64,000 nt of DNA from assembly GCA_030323885.1 (NCBI GenBank), contig CM059188.1, positions 115,905,430 to 115,969,429 of the forward strand. Direction: 5' to 3'. The notes below the pieces were generated by a model. The model had not been told where the DNA came from, made no database searches, and saw only the letters and a list, made by a program, of their open reading frames with translations. Shown in pieces: positions 42,746 to 53,400 of the stretch. Both the position numbers and the translations under genes were made by a program. Source of the stretch: Branchipolynoe longqiensis (lineage: Eukaryota; Annelida; Polychaeta; Phyllodocida; Polynoidae). The number at the start of each line of letters is the position of its first letter. The first letter of the stretch is position 1.

Positions 42746-43032
42746 AGCCGTGTTCACACGGGCAAAATGTGAGGCGAATCAGACAAATCGAACCAGGTGA
42801 GTCGAATAAGCGAGTTCAGCATCTCGGGCGCGCGGTGGTTGATGGGAAGTCATCAGGATAAACAGACCCACGTGCATCATTACTGCATGACTACGCGCAG
42901 TGCAAAACGTTAGTTTCATTCAAAATTAATAGAAATCCAGAACCCTAACCTTATCAAGTTAATATAATATTCTTGGTAAACATGTTTTCTATATGTGTGC
43001 CAATCGATTTGTTTCTAGGTGGTATGGTCTTA

Positions 43033-43594
43033 AGCCGTGTTTACACGGGGAATTTTGAAGCGAATTAGACAATGCGATTTATATGAAGCGAATTAGTGGC
43101 GCTTTTACACGAGCGAGTTTGAAAGTCTGTCGGCGACCGGGAACAAGCAGCCTTAGTTCTGCCTGTAGCCGGCGAGCACTGCTATTTGTTTACTTTACAC
43201 TTGTCGAATCGACGCCGATGTAGCTGCTACGTTAATATCGCTTGGAATTTATGGTTAATTTAATTAAATTTCATTATTTGAGTATGTAATTCTGTTAAAT
43301 ATGATCACATTCAATAGATTTCGGCCTAATCGGGCCCTAACACTGCCAGGTACCAGCGATTAGTTACTGCTCCCCCTGTTTCCGGCACGCACTACTATTT
43401 TATAGTACCGCCGCCCGGGAACCAGCTGAAATCGCTTCATATAAACCACCTCTGGAGGCGATCTACAAAAAGCGCATCATATGAAGCGAATCAGCCCTAA
43501 TCCGCTTAAGCGGTGCGTTTACACGGCGAATGTGAGGCGAACTAGGCAAGGCGAGTCATATGAAGCGAATTAACTCGCCCGTGTAAACAGGGCT
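43033..43594. mobile_element. Family G MITE, copy 3, inserted in a satellite unit
   Basis: Starts AGCCGTGTTTACACGGGG, ends CGTGTAAACAGGGCT. On either side the satellite continues (GTTTCTAGGTGGTATGGTCT, then AGATATTTCACTTTTTCTGT). Confidence 0.75.
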
Positions 43595-44090
43595 ATAGAG
43601 ATATTTCACTTTTTCTGTAAGAAGATTGCTCACTGCCATTGAGTTTGCTGGTACGCGCAGTGCGAAACGTTAGTTTTATTCAAAATTAATAGAAATCCAG
43701 AACCCTAACATTATCAATTTAATATAATCTTCTTGGTAAACATGTTTTCTATATGTGTACCAAGCGATTTGTTTCTAGGTGGTGTGGTTTTAGAGATATT
43801 TCACTTTTTCTGTAAGAAGATTGCTCACCGCTATTGACAATGCACTGCGTTTGCCAGTACGCGCAGTACAAAACGTTTATTTTATTCAAAATTAATAGAA
43901 ATCCGGCACCCTAACCACAAATTTAATATGATCTAGTCATTGAATATGTCTTCTATATGTCTTCCAAGCGGGTTGCTTCTAGGTGGTGTAGTTTTAGAGA
44001 TATTTCACTTTTTCTGTATGAAGATTGCTCACGGCCATTGACAATGCATTGAGTTTGCCGATACGCGCAGTGCAAAACGTGGCTTTGTTT

Positions 44091-44939
44091 ATACCGACAG
44101 CGCCGACCGGAAGTCGGACCCGCACATGCGTACGGACAATGCTGAACTCGCTTATTAGGCGCCCGTTCACACGGGCAGTACTTGGGGCCGGAAATCGATA
44201 TCTGCGCATGAGCAAGCCCAGCGTGATCAGCGCCAGTCTTCGATTAGGCAACGTCACCACTAGAGAGTGCGTTCGACCTAGATATGTACTTAATGAATCT
44301 TATTGGTTTGGAACGATCAAAACTTCTGCTGGGCAGTGAAACCCTAAAAATAAATGATGAAAAAAATATCTGTGCATAGATAGCGGTTTCATTAATTAAA
44401 TTATATAATATGCACTTTTGATCGACCGGAAAGTCAACAAACTAAGGTGTCGACTGCGCATGCGCGTGACGTCCTTAATCCGCATCAAGTTAGTCGGTTG
44501 CGTTCACACGGGCGATCTAAGTCGATTCATAAAATTCGCTTCATATAAACCACCTACAGAGGTGGTTTATATTATCCGATTTATATGAATCGAATAAGCC
44601 CTAAACCGACTCAGACGCGCGTTCACACGCCAAATCTGAGTCGAACTAGGCAAATCGATTTATATGATTCGAATTAACTGCCCCGTGTGAACAGGGCTTA
44701 TAGAAGATTGAAAATACCCCAGTTTTACTCTCCCTTCTCTCCACTCACCCAGCCATTTTAAAAACAACAGCTGCCAGCTTGTACCAGCCTCAGAGCTGAC
44801 CCACTTCTGGTGGTGAAGTGGGTCCCCTACTCTCCCCACACATATTTGGTTCTTTAAACATAAATCCAAACAAGGTTGTGCTTGGAGAGCATTTGTCAGA
44901 GTACGGTTCCAGTCGCCAGCGACCTATATCTGCCCCCTT
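44091..44939. mobile_element. Centre of the palindrome: MITE with TTCACACGGGC ends and unassigned DNA
   Basis: 44498-44700 starts GGTTGCGTTCACACGGGCGA and ends CCCGTGTGAACAGGGCTTAT, with a central hairpin AACCACCTACAGAGGTGGTT; it is related to family G. 44700-44775 is an inverted SINE-C fragment. 44190-44497 and 44780-44939 are unassigned. Confidence 0.5.
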
Positions 44940-45581
44940 TAAATTGATACGGTTAGGGTTCTGGATTTCTATAAATTTTGAATAAAGCTAACGTTTCGCA
45001 CTGCGTGTACCAGCAAACTCAATGGCCTTGAGCAATGTTCTTACAGAAAAAGTGAAAAATATCTAAAACCATACCACCTAGAAACAAATCGCTTTGTACA
45101 CATATAGAAAACATGTTTACCAAGAAGATTATATTAAATTGATAAGGTTAGGGTTCTGGATTTCTATTAATTTTGAATAAAACTAACGTTTCGCACTGCG
45201 CGGACAGATGTCACAGGCAAACTCAATGGCCATGAGCAATCTTCGTACAGAAAATGTGAAATATCTCTAAAACCACACCACCTAGAGACAAATCGCTTGG
45301 TACACATATAGAAAACATGTTTACCAAGAAGATTATATTAAATTGATACGGTTAGGGTTCTGGATTTCGATTAATTTTGAATAAAACTAACGTTTTGCAC
45401 TGCGCGTAGTCATGCACGTGGGTTTGTTTATCCCGATGACTTCCCATCAACCACCGCGCGCCCGAGATGCTGAACTCGCTTATTGCCTGCCCTTGATTTT
45501 TTTTGGATTTTTTTTAACTGTCAAAGATCCATCAGGGTAGCAGCATTTAAACTTTCGTAAGCACGCAATCTGTGCAACATA

Positions 45582-46144
45582 AGCCCCGTTCACACTGGTC
45601 CGTTAAGTCGCCTCAACTAGTTTGCCTCCTATAGTTCGCCTCAAATTGGTCGTGTGGACACTACTCTGAGGCGAATTAAACCTGAGTCGCCTCATCTAGT
45701 TCGCTTAAAGTAAACCACCTCGCTAGGTAGTATAGATGAAGCGATTCAGCTGGTTCCCGGGCGGCGATAGTATCAAATAGTAGTGCGTGCCGGCAACAGG
45801 TGGAGCAGTAACTAATCGCTGGTGCCCGGCAGTGTTAGGGCCCGATTACGCCGAAATCTAGTGAATGCGATCATATTTAACAGAATTACAGACTCAAATA
45901 ATGAAATTTAATTAAATTAACCTTAAATTCCAATCGATATTAACGTAGCAGCTACATCAGCGTCGAATCGACTAGTGAAAACTAAACAAATAGCAGCGCT
46001 CGCCAGATACAGATGGGGGTTCTTGCTCATGCGCAGACATCGATTTCCGCCTTAAACAGCTCCATGTGTGGACACGACACTAGTTCGCCTCATCTAGTTC
46101 GCCTCCTCTAGTTCGGCCTAAAGTTGTGCTGTGTGAACAAGGCT
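45582..46144. mobile_element. Family G MITE, copy 4, with ATA target duplication
   Basis: Starts AGCCCCGTTCACACTGGTCC and ends GTGTGAACAAGGCT. ATA flanks both sides (45579-45581, 46145-46147). A 3-bp A/T duplication fits PIF/Harbinger-type insertion. It ends 185 bp before exon 4. Confidence 0.7.
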
Positions 46145-46329
46145 ATAGTTAAGTATGAAGTATATATGTCGTACACCAGTGGCAGAAACATTTAAATAAA
46201 AACCGCCGCCCGATCCTGATTTGTGTAATAAAAGGGACGATCACCAACTTTTCTTTTTATTTGGCCTAATTACTAATTGTTAACTGTACTCTGGCCTTTA
46301 TTCAAGTTCTTGATTATGGTTTGTTGCAG

Positions 46330-46454
46330 CTAGTGTGGACAAGATTCTGGCGGATGACGACGCAGATAAAAACGGCTACATTAACTACATGGAATTCGCG
46401 AAGACCAGGAGGGCCTCAAAGATGCTGATGCAGATATCAAAAGAGAATAATTAG
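46330..46454 (+). CDS. MCFD2: MCFD2-like protein, exon 4 (second EF-hand and stop)
   Basis: After TTTGTTGCAG the exon completes Ala128 and encodes SVDKILADDDADKNGYINYM followed by EFAKTRRASKMLMQISKENN and TAG (46452-46454). The second EF-hand loop is DADKNGYINYME (residues 138-149), canonical with Asp 1, Asp 3, Asn 5, Gly 6, Ile 8 and Glu 12, followed by FAK as in MCFD2. The C-terminus extends about 17 residues beyond EFAK and has no KDEL-type signal, consistent with retention through a partner receptor and not through its own sequence. Joining to exon 3 keeps the frame. Confidence 0.85.
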
Positions 46455-46470
46455 TTGCCACATCACCAGG

Positions 46471-47058
46471 GCCGCGTTCAAGGTACGCCTCCGAGAAATT
46501 CCGGGCATCGCACTAGTCTGAACGACTTTAGCTGTTGATCGCATTGAAAATGGTGGTGCAATGGAAAAGAAGTGCTCTGATTGGCTGAAACCACTGAATT
46601 CGGCAGCCATTTTCAAGGCGCTTTTCGTCTCCTGTCTGTAAAGGGAGATGTCTCTGAGATGACTCGGAGGTCTACCCTGAATGCAAATAGGTCAAAAAGA
46701 TGTATCGGACCTGACTCGGAGGCGACCCTGAACGCCGACCAGGGCCGCGTTCAGGCTCCGTCTCGGAGGGGCCTCGGCGACGGGCCTGACATCAGGCTAG
46801 TCTGAACGGCAAAGGCAGTTTGTTGTCTCAGAAATGGCCACCTCCATAGGCGGTGGCCATTTGCAATGGTAAAGCTGTGCTGTGATTGGCTGAAACCAGT
46901 GAATACGGCGGCCATTTTCGGGGCGCTTTTCACCTCCAGTCTGAAAAGAGAGGCATCTCTGAGACGTCGCCGAGACACACTCTGAACGGAAATAAGCCAA
47001 AAAGCATCGCTGAGACGTCGCCGAGGCGCCTCCGAGACGGACCCTGAACACGGCCCAG
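46471..47058. mobile_element. Two tandem MITEs with CAGGGCCGCGTTCA ends, in the MCFD2 3' flank
   Basis: Copy 1 (46471-46739) and copy 2 (46740-47058) each start CAGGGCCGCGTTCA; copy 2 ends CCTGAACACGGCCCAGG. Inside, GTCTCGGAGG and CCTCCGAGAC-type motifs mark the terminal repeats. Copy 1 begins 17 bp after the stop codon, so both may lie in the 3' UTR. No poly(A) signal was recognised. Confidence 0.65.
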
Positions 47059-47296
47059 GCCACGGGCACGGTTTCTGATACGTCATGATGCTTACTAGTC
47101 CTGCAGCCAAAGGTGCATATTTTGTGTAATCTCATTTTGTCTGATACATTTGTTCTCTGCTGATTATTCATGTCTGGCACCCCCATAACTGACATCCAGA
47201 CGGGTGTGGAACTCTCACATTTATTTTATTGTTGGTTATCACTTTTTATTTCTATTCACATTATTTGAGGCTCGGCTCGGTGTCAGCGCCGAGAGG
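47059..47296. other. Unassigned stretch after the MITEs
   Basis: No gene or repeat recognised, apart from GTCAGCGCCGAGAGGCCGG at 47282, which is echoed twice after the next MITE (47776-47812). Confidence 0.4.
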
Positions 47297-47763
47297 CCGG
47301 TGTGGTGGTTTCAGCGTGTTCCCGTGCTCAGAGGTGTCCCTCGCTTCTGCGCATGCGTCAGAATCTAATAAGGATGGCCGTAATCGATTAACACTACCCG
47401 GGCGACTCGGGTCATCCGAGTCATCAGAAATTCAAATAGAACACGGCGAGTGGAGTCGACAAATACACGTGCCATGTGCAAAAAAAGAATAACTTAGATT
47501 AATTAAATGGAAATATAGGTAAACTGGGCCATCATAAAATACTTTAAATCCTATTTTGCTGTATTTTTATCGGTTATTAAAAAAAAAAAAAAGATTGTCC
47601 ACCCGAGCGCGGAGAAGCGTATTCGATTATTCGACCCGAGTTTGTAGGATGTGCGCATGCGCCAATAAGTGGCTCAGGTGACCCGAGTTGATGCGAAATC
47701 CGCGCATGCGCAGAAGCGAGGGACACCTCTGAGCACGGGAACACGCTGAAACCACCACACCGG
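47297..47763. mobile_element. MITE with perfect 61-bp inverted repeats
   Basis: Arms 47297-47357 and 47703-47763 are exact reverse complements, starting CCGGTGTGGTGGTTTCAGCG and ending at CTTCTGCGCATGCG. 467 bp in all, no ORF. The interior matches 41955-42250 in reverse. Confidence 0.8.
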
Positions 47764-50079
47764 GAGTCACGGCTCCGAGAGGCCGGGTGTCACGGCGCCG
47801 AGAGGCCGGGTGTGACACTCCACTCGCTCGAAAGTTTTTTTATATGTATATGTGCGCATGTATGGGCATGTTTATGTACATGCATGTTTAACCGTTCTGT
47901 TCCTCTAGTTCTATTAATATACCCTCAATTCCCCGCTCCTTCTGCTGGCCGGTCCCATCTCTCCTTCTTCGTAGCTATTTCACGTTTTCATTAATGTAAT
48001 CCCACCCGAGTGCTGACAGCTCATGTACTACATGTTCACAGGCTCTACCCCCGCATCTGAAGTGTATTAATTACCATTGCTCCTCCGCTTCCATAGCTAA
48101 GGTCGACGGTGTACTCCGCCGCTGCTGTCACTTGTAAACACCCCAGATATTACCTATTATTATTATTGTCTGTATTAAGAAGGCTGTTACTAGTCCCAAG
48201 AAGAGGATTATGCTACATACTGTGATGTCTACATCACTCCCTCGTCTGCACAGAAGGCCAATAGTAATAGATATTATAATGAACCATTATTAGGGAGTTG
48301 ACAATGACGGTTAGTGTAATAAGGGACCTGTTTGTAAATGGTAAGGATGCAAGGAACGTCTCAATCAGATCATTTTAAGAGCTCACAACTTTATTTCTGT
48401 TCCTAGCAACACCATCTAATCTCCTCAAATGTCAATGGTATGAATAAATATTCCCCCTCCATTTCCTTTATAGTTTAGATACTCCCAATTACTGTATTTA
48501 AAGCCATATTATCGTCTAAAACATCAGAGCGCCAATGATGGGTCTGGGCCCGACAGCTCGAACCTTCTACATTGCTAGGAGAGTAGCGCGGGATGCCACA
48601 GCATGTCTCCTAGCAACGAGTTACAGCAGCGAACCCTTCCCCACATTTGATGGCCAATGCGGGTTCGTCTTGTCAAGCAGCCCGCATTTCCATGTGCGGG
48701 TCACTCGACCCAAGCCCGCAACGGTCACAGCTCGATTATAGTCTTGCCCACTTCACATGTAGGCCTATATGTTAAAGTAAGATTTGTAATCGGGGATTTC
48801 GTGAAATCCCTAAAACTTTCAGGGATTTCGCTAAATCACTGTTTCACTTGGGGATTTCATGAAATCCCTAAAATGTCTAGGCATTTTGCATCATCACTGA
48901 AATGATCCTCCAGTTATTTCACAAAATCCCTGAATGTGGTTTACTACACCTTGAGAAGCCATGTCATCCACACTAGGAATCAAACAAAACAGGCAGCAGT
49001 ATGTTTAGGCACTAATGTATGTTCGGATTATTACAATGCATGATATTTTGCAATGAATTTTATTCATCACTTATTACACACATTATGTACACCATAAATG
49101 ATAATCATTATAAAATAACAATGTATTGGAAAGCAATATTGTCCAAATTCTACATATAAATGAGAATAAGCTGCATCTGTAAGCACTAGTCTGTGCAGCT
49201 CATAATTGTAACACATTATTTAATTATAGATCAACAATCAAGTTCATACTACTATAAAATAAATAATTTGCATTATTTAACAAATCTGTCAACAGGAGCA
49301 ATATTATATTGAATCCATTTCAATATATGGTGAATGTGGCTGAGGCAGTGGGTTGGGTGTCAGAACTGACAGCCGGAGCAGATGGCAGAGGATGTTAGGT
49401 GGGTGGGGGGGGGGGGGGGGAACGATGGGGTTGTAGAGAGAGCAAAGCAACAGGTGACAGTATCAATTTCAATGGTTAAGATCGAGTTTAATGGGTGGAT
49501 GTGTAGTTGGCGAGCTTCCAGTCAACAGCACAACACTTCCTCCATTTTGCAGTGTTTCTGTCAATGCTGCTGGTCATTCTTCTGAAAACCCTGCAATGTT
49601 TTGCTGGACATCCTTTAAAGTGTAAATGTCTTCCCAACCTCTAGGAAGTCTACCATCTTCCATCAATGTCAATATACACACTGACCACATGATACAAGTG
49701 TATCCATGGTGACCAACTGCTTCTGGTGTTCACAGACAGGATTGATCCAACTGCATGGGATGGTGGGATCCTGACATATATGGAATAAGACGTAGAAATA
49801 CTCAACTCAAGTACTTTTCCCCATGCTACCTTTACCCTTAGGGTCACCAACAATCAGGAAAGTGCTAGGCATAAACGATTGTCTGCCTCTCTTGGTTCAG
49901 CATGTTGATCCAGCAGTTGCCAATAGTTGGTTGATCATGTCCCTGCGATCGTGTTCTGAATGAGGTTGATGATTTCCTATATCTATATCATGTGTTGTCA
50001 GTATGTCCCTTCGTCTCAGCAGGCCCTAACTCCCACACTTACCCTAACTCCCACCCTCACACTCATCCTAACAATCAAA
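47764..50079. other. Intergenic DNA with a short palindrome cluster
   Basis: 47764-48780 shows nothing recognisable. 48785-48920 has several palindromes of the type GGGATTTCGTGAAATCCC and GGGATTTCATGAAATCCC. 48921-49330 is AT-rich. 49405-49422 is poly-G. 49423-50079 is unassigned. Confidence 0.45.
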
Positions 50080-50285
50080 CCAGATGGGATGGCCGAATGA
50101 GTTAGAGCGTCCGTCTCCCATGTTGGTAGATCATGGGTTCGAATCCTGGTCGAGTCAAACCAATGACTTAAAAATTTATACTTGTCACTTCCTAGCCAGG
50201 CGCTCTGCATTATTAGGATAGGGCAAGGAGCAGTGAAATGGGAAGACCAGTGGTCTGCGACTGAAATTTCCCCTGCTTAAACAAC
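50080..50285 (+). mobile_element. SINE-A2 (+): SINE-A head with a different tail
   Basis: Head CCAGATGGGATGGCCGAATG with GGGTTCGAATCCTGG; body to GGGCAAGGAGCAGTGAAATG, then a tail with GACTGAAATTTCCCCTGCTTA. The usual SINE-A tail is absent. Confidence 0.7.
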
Positions 50286-51919
50286 TAATGTACCAAAAAA
50301 AAAATTAATGGTCAACGATCGGTCAAGTTTTTCCCCACCTTTTGTTTTTGCTTTGGTCACAAGGTTGTCGGCGTTTGTTCACAAAATGGCTGCAAGCCAT
50401 AGTGTGACTGAGACCTAACTGACTACTACAAAAACTGGTCAAATATAGATCAAAACAAGTAAGAGCTTTTGGTTAAGCCTGAATTCTTCATCACAATACC
50501 ATGTAATTGCAATTGTAAAATAATTACAGAAAGTGTAATTCGCAAGCTTAAATGGCTATCAAAGAATCATCATCAAATGAATCACTGCTATTTAACAATC
50601 TCAATAATTGTTCATAGATCTCCTATCATTCATATTTCACCTTTTTCAGACAGTTAATTGAAAACAAAATCAAACAAAAATACATATTTTACATTTTGAC
50701 AGCCATATTGGATGTTTTAAGTATACAAAAACATATACAAATAAATAAGCGGTTTTAAATGATTCATTTGACACCAACATGAAATCCCTAGCTCTATTAC
50801 TCCAGGATATATAACATTTTCAACAAATGCCCAAATCGTGAAAGTGGCCATTTTGGATTTTCCATTTTTATGAAAATTGCTCCCGTCTGGATATCGTTAT
50901 GGAGGTGTCAGACATGAATAATCAGCAGAGAAAAAAAGCTATCAGACAAAACTGCCAGACTATACTGCACATGCGTCAATTTCCGGATATAAACAGTCAC
51001 TACATAGCTCACAAACATATCAAATATATAAATGGCTGTTCAGGAAATGTGATGGGGTAAGATAATTGTGTACAAGATCCATCCAAAGCACAGATATTGA
51101 CCACCCGTTGGTGGTCAATGTGAAAGTACGTCTGAACACTTTGACTTCTGGATACTGAATGCTTTATTCACCCTCCAGGGCTCACTAAACCGCCGGCTAA
51201 ACTTTCCATGACATCACCTCATTAACATACTCCTTTGTCTCACTCAATGTCTGGAAACTTATGCATCCCATTAGCATATATTACATCCCCCCTTCAAAGT
51301 ATTTCTGAAACATGAAATGTTTTAAAATGACCATAACTTATACATACATAGTAAAATGAGAGCACAATAATACGAAAAATATGTGTGTACTTAGCTTAAC
51401 CCACAGGTTCTAGCGAATGTCTGAGCGCACTATGGCACTGCAGTCCTCTGACTTCCATGACGTCACCTCATTAACATACTCCTTTGTCTCACTCAATGTC
51501 TGGAAACTTATGCATCCCATTAGAATATATTACAGTCAATACCTGTGCTCTGTATGGATCTTGTACTTTGTCAATACCTGTGCTTAGCATGGATTAACTT
51601 TTTTTTTGTAAAAGATTTTTATTCATATATACCTTTTGTCAATTCCGTAAGTGTTACAGGTATCTAGGTATCTACACAAATCTTTTACATGGTTTATATA
51701 GTAAATTGTGTGAAGTAAATTGTGAAAAGTATGAAGTAAATTGTGAAATTAAGGTGTACACAATGCAATAAATAATGAGTGTGATCATATTACATTTACA
51801 CAATTTACTATAATAAATAACTTATATAGTTTTGCAAACTCAATTCAGTGTCCATTGCGTATAGTGGCTTCAGTACTGGTAAATTTGGAAAACGCATCCT
51901 TATACCTGAGAACGTGGTG
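50286..51919. repeat. Intergenic DNA with an 82-bp direct duplication
   Basis: 51207-51288 and 51457-51537 share CACCTCATTAACATACTCCT through ACTTATGCATCCCATTAG, 250 bp apart. A shorter CAATACCTGTGCT motif also repeats near 51538 and 51573. The rest of the stretch is AT-rich and unassigned. Confidence 0.5.
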
Positions 51920-52280
51920 GTTGATTGGTTGTTGGGGTTTTACGTCCTGGCAACATCTAAGGTCATATCAGAACGGCTCCCGACTTGTGACAGTGTACAC
52001 TCATGGTGACATTATAGTGCTGCCCCACTGGAAGATCAGGCCACCCCCACCATGACCCGATATACCACTCAATCACATTATCCTCATACGGAGCTAACCA
52101 ATCCTTGTCCTATCCTAGTAACGCCAAGTGCCAGGGCTAGGTAGGGATAAGTATCACTTTTCTAAGTCATTGGTTTGACTCGACCGGGATTCGAACTCCC
52201 TACCTTCCGTACGGGGAGCCTGCGCTCTACCAATTGGGCCACCGCGTCCGGTGTAACATCTTTGGTCATATCAGGACGAT
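51920..52280 (-). mobile_element. SINE-A (-), full length
   Basis: Tail TTTTACGTCCTGGCAACATC at 51939, body, and a complete tRNA-like head (GGGATTCGAACTCCC, then CCAATTGGGCCACCGCGTCC) to about 52252. A short extra tail piece (GGTCATATCAGGACGA) follows. Confidence 0.8.
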
Positions 52281-52429
52281 GTTATGCTCTGCCATGTAGG
52301 CTTACTATATATGTATAAATACTTTTTTCATTTTATTTGATTTGATAAAACTAGGCATTCTCCTTCCATTTGTTAGTACATACAGCGGAACCTGAACATG
52401 ACTATTTCACTGCAGGGGGAGCGGGGCGT

Positions 52430-52910
52430 AGCTCACTTGCTATCCGGACCACACTTCGTCCACAACTCTCTCCATCTCCTCTTTACTGGCAATGCTCCTC
52501 CTTGATATTGTCTGAAAACAGTTCCAGGAGGGGGGAGCCTGCCAGCATTTCACTTTCTACTCTTACTTTGTCCATGTCTTTGGCTCACCGGCTGGTCACC
52601 ATAGAGCAAATAGACACGGTCCTTTGACTTAACTCTCCTCATTTCTCTTTCTTATACTCTACCCTCTTCTTTTTTCTCCCAGGCTTATTTCTCCCCCTGA
52701 TCAAGGGAGTTGTTTGCTTGGGTGGGGCCCTTTACCTTTACGTTTCTCTCGCTTTGTTCTCGTTGCTGGAATCTCTCGCTTTGTTCTCGTTGCTGGAACC
52801 GCTGGACCCATCTTTACCCATCCCTTCCTCGGAAACCCTTGCTGCTGTCTGCTGGATACAAGTGCTGTGCTACCACCGGACCGGAGTAATTCTGGACCGC
52901 CCCAATGACT
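52430..52910 (+). repeat. Unclassified dispersed repeat, copy 2
   Basis: Reverse of 31690-32130 (GGACCACACTTCGTCCACAA, ATTGTCTGAAAACAGTTCC, CCCCTGATCAAGGGAGTTGT). Near its end a 24-bp segment, TCTCGCTTTGTTCTCGTTGC and four more bases, is tandemly doubled. Confidence 0.5.
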
Positions 52911-53070
52911 TGTCGTTTAATCGTTGTAAAGACATCCCCAGCTTCTACAACCGTCCCACCAGAAGATTATTCTTCAACCAAATATTTGGCCGATTTATTG
53001 GTCCCTCTCTAGAATGCTGCAGTTCTGCAGCTGGTAACTGTCGTAAGGTTACAAACACCCCAGAAGTCAG

Positions 53071-53400
53071 AAGGGCGTAGCTCAGGCAGTAGTGTCCACC
53101 TGTGAAGATGTGGGTCATCCAATCGATCCTGCTCAGTGAACCCATTTGCAGTTTGGGCTATTTTCTGTTCCAACCAGTGGTCCACAACTGGTTCATCAGG
53201 GGCTGTGGTATGTGCTGTCCTGTCTATGGGAAAGTGCATTTAACTATAAGTGCTGCTTATCGGAAAGAGTAGCCTATGTGATGGCAGCTGGTTTCCTCCA
53301 AAGAAATATGTCAGAATGACCATATGTTTGAAGTCCAATAACCAATGCTAAAAATCAATGTGCTCTAGAGGCGTCGTTAAATAAAACAAGCTTTCCTTTA
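53071..53400 (+). mobile_element. SINE-V: tRNA-derived SINE with GTTAAATAAAACAA 3' end
   Basis: A tRNA-like start (GGGCGTAGCTCAGGCAGTAG) is followed by a conserved body (CCAGTGGTCCACAACTGGTT, GGGAAAGTGCATTTA) and the 3' end GGCGTCGTTAAATAAAACAA. It resembles molluscan V-SINE-type elements from memory. Two - strand copies lie at 63.4-63.8 kb. Confidence 0.75.

Larger units (their letters stand above)
42797..45486. repeat. Inverted array of the roughly 200-bp satellite (large composite palindrome)
   Basis: Left arm (42797-43032, 43595-44090) carries units in one orientation, right arm (44940-45486) in the other. The outer ends match as inverted repeats: AATAAGCGAGTTCAGCATCT at 42805 and its reverse complement at about 45462-45481. 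Right-arm units begin AAATTGATACGGTTAGGGTT at 44941, 45136 and 45340, a period of 195-204 bp. The left arm is split by a family G MITE. Confidence 0.75.
28810..46329 (+). other. Intron 3 of the MCFD2-like gene
   Basis: A 17.5-kb phase-1 intron, GTACGC to TTGTTGCAG. It contains SDR element B, satellite arrays, a LINE 3' end and several MITEs. 46145-46329, next to the acceptor, has no recognisable repeat. Confidence 0.75.
6324..46454 (+). other. MCFD2: Gene locus: MCFD2-like EF-hand protein, four coding exons
   Basis: Four coding segments join in one frame: 6324-6466, 9570-9650, 28652-28809 and 46330-46454, together 507 nt (168 residues plus TAG). Intron phases are 2, 2 and 1. Donors are GTAAGT, GTAGGT and GTACGC; all three acceptors end in AG. 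Introns are 3.1, 19.0 and 17.5 kb. The product has a signal peptide, a linker and two EF-hands, the architecture of MCFD2, a luminal partner of LMAN1 in ER-to-Golgi cargo export in vertebrates. In an invertebrate the cargo is unknown. The introns are almost entirely transposon-derived. Confidence 0.8.

Noticed and set aside
52718..53080. 120-codon reading frame
   Set aside because: It runs from an unclassified repeat into the flank of a SINE and shows no recognisable domain.
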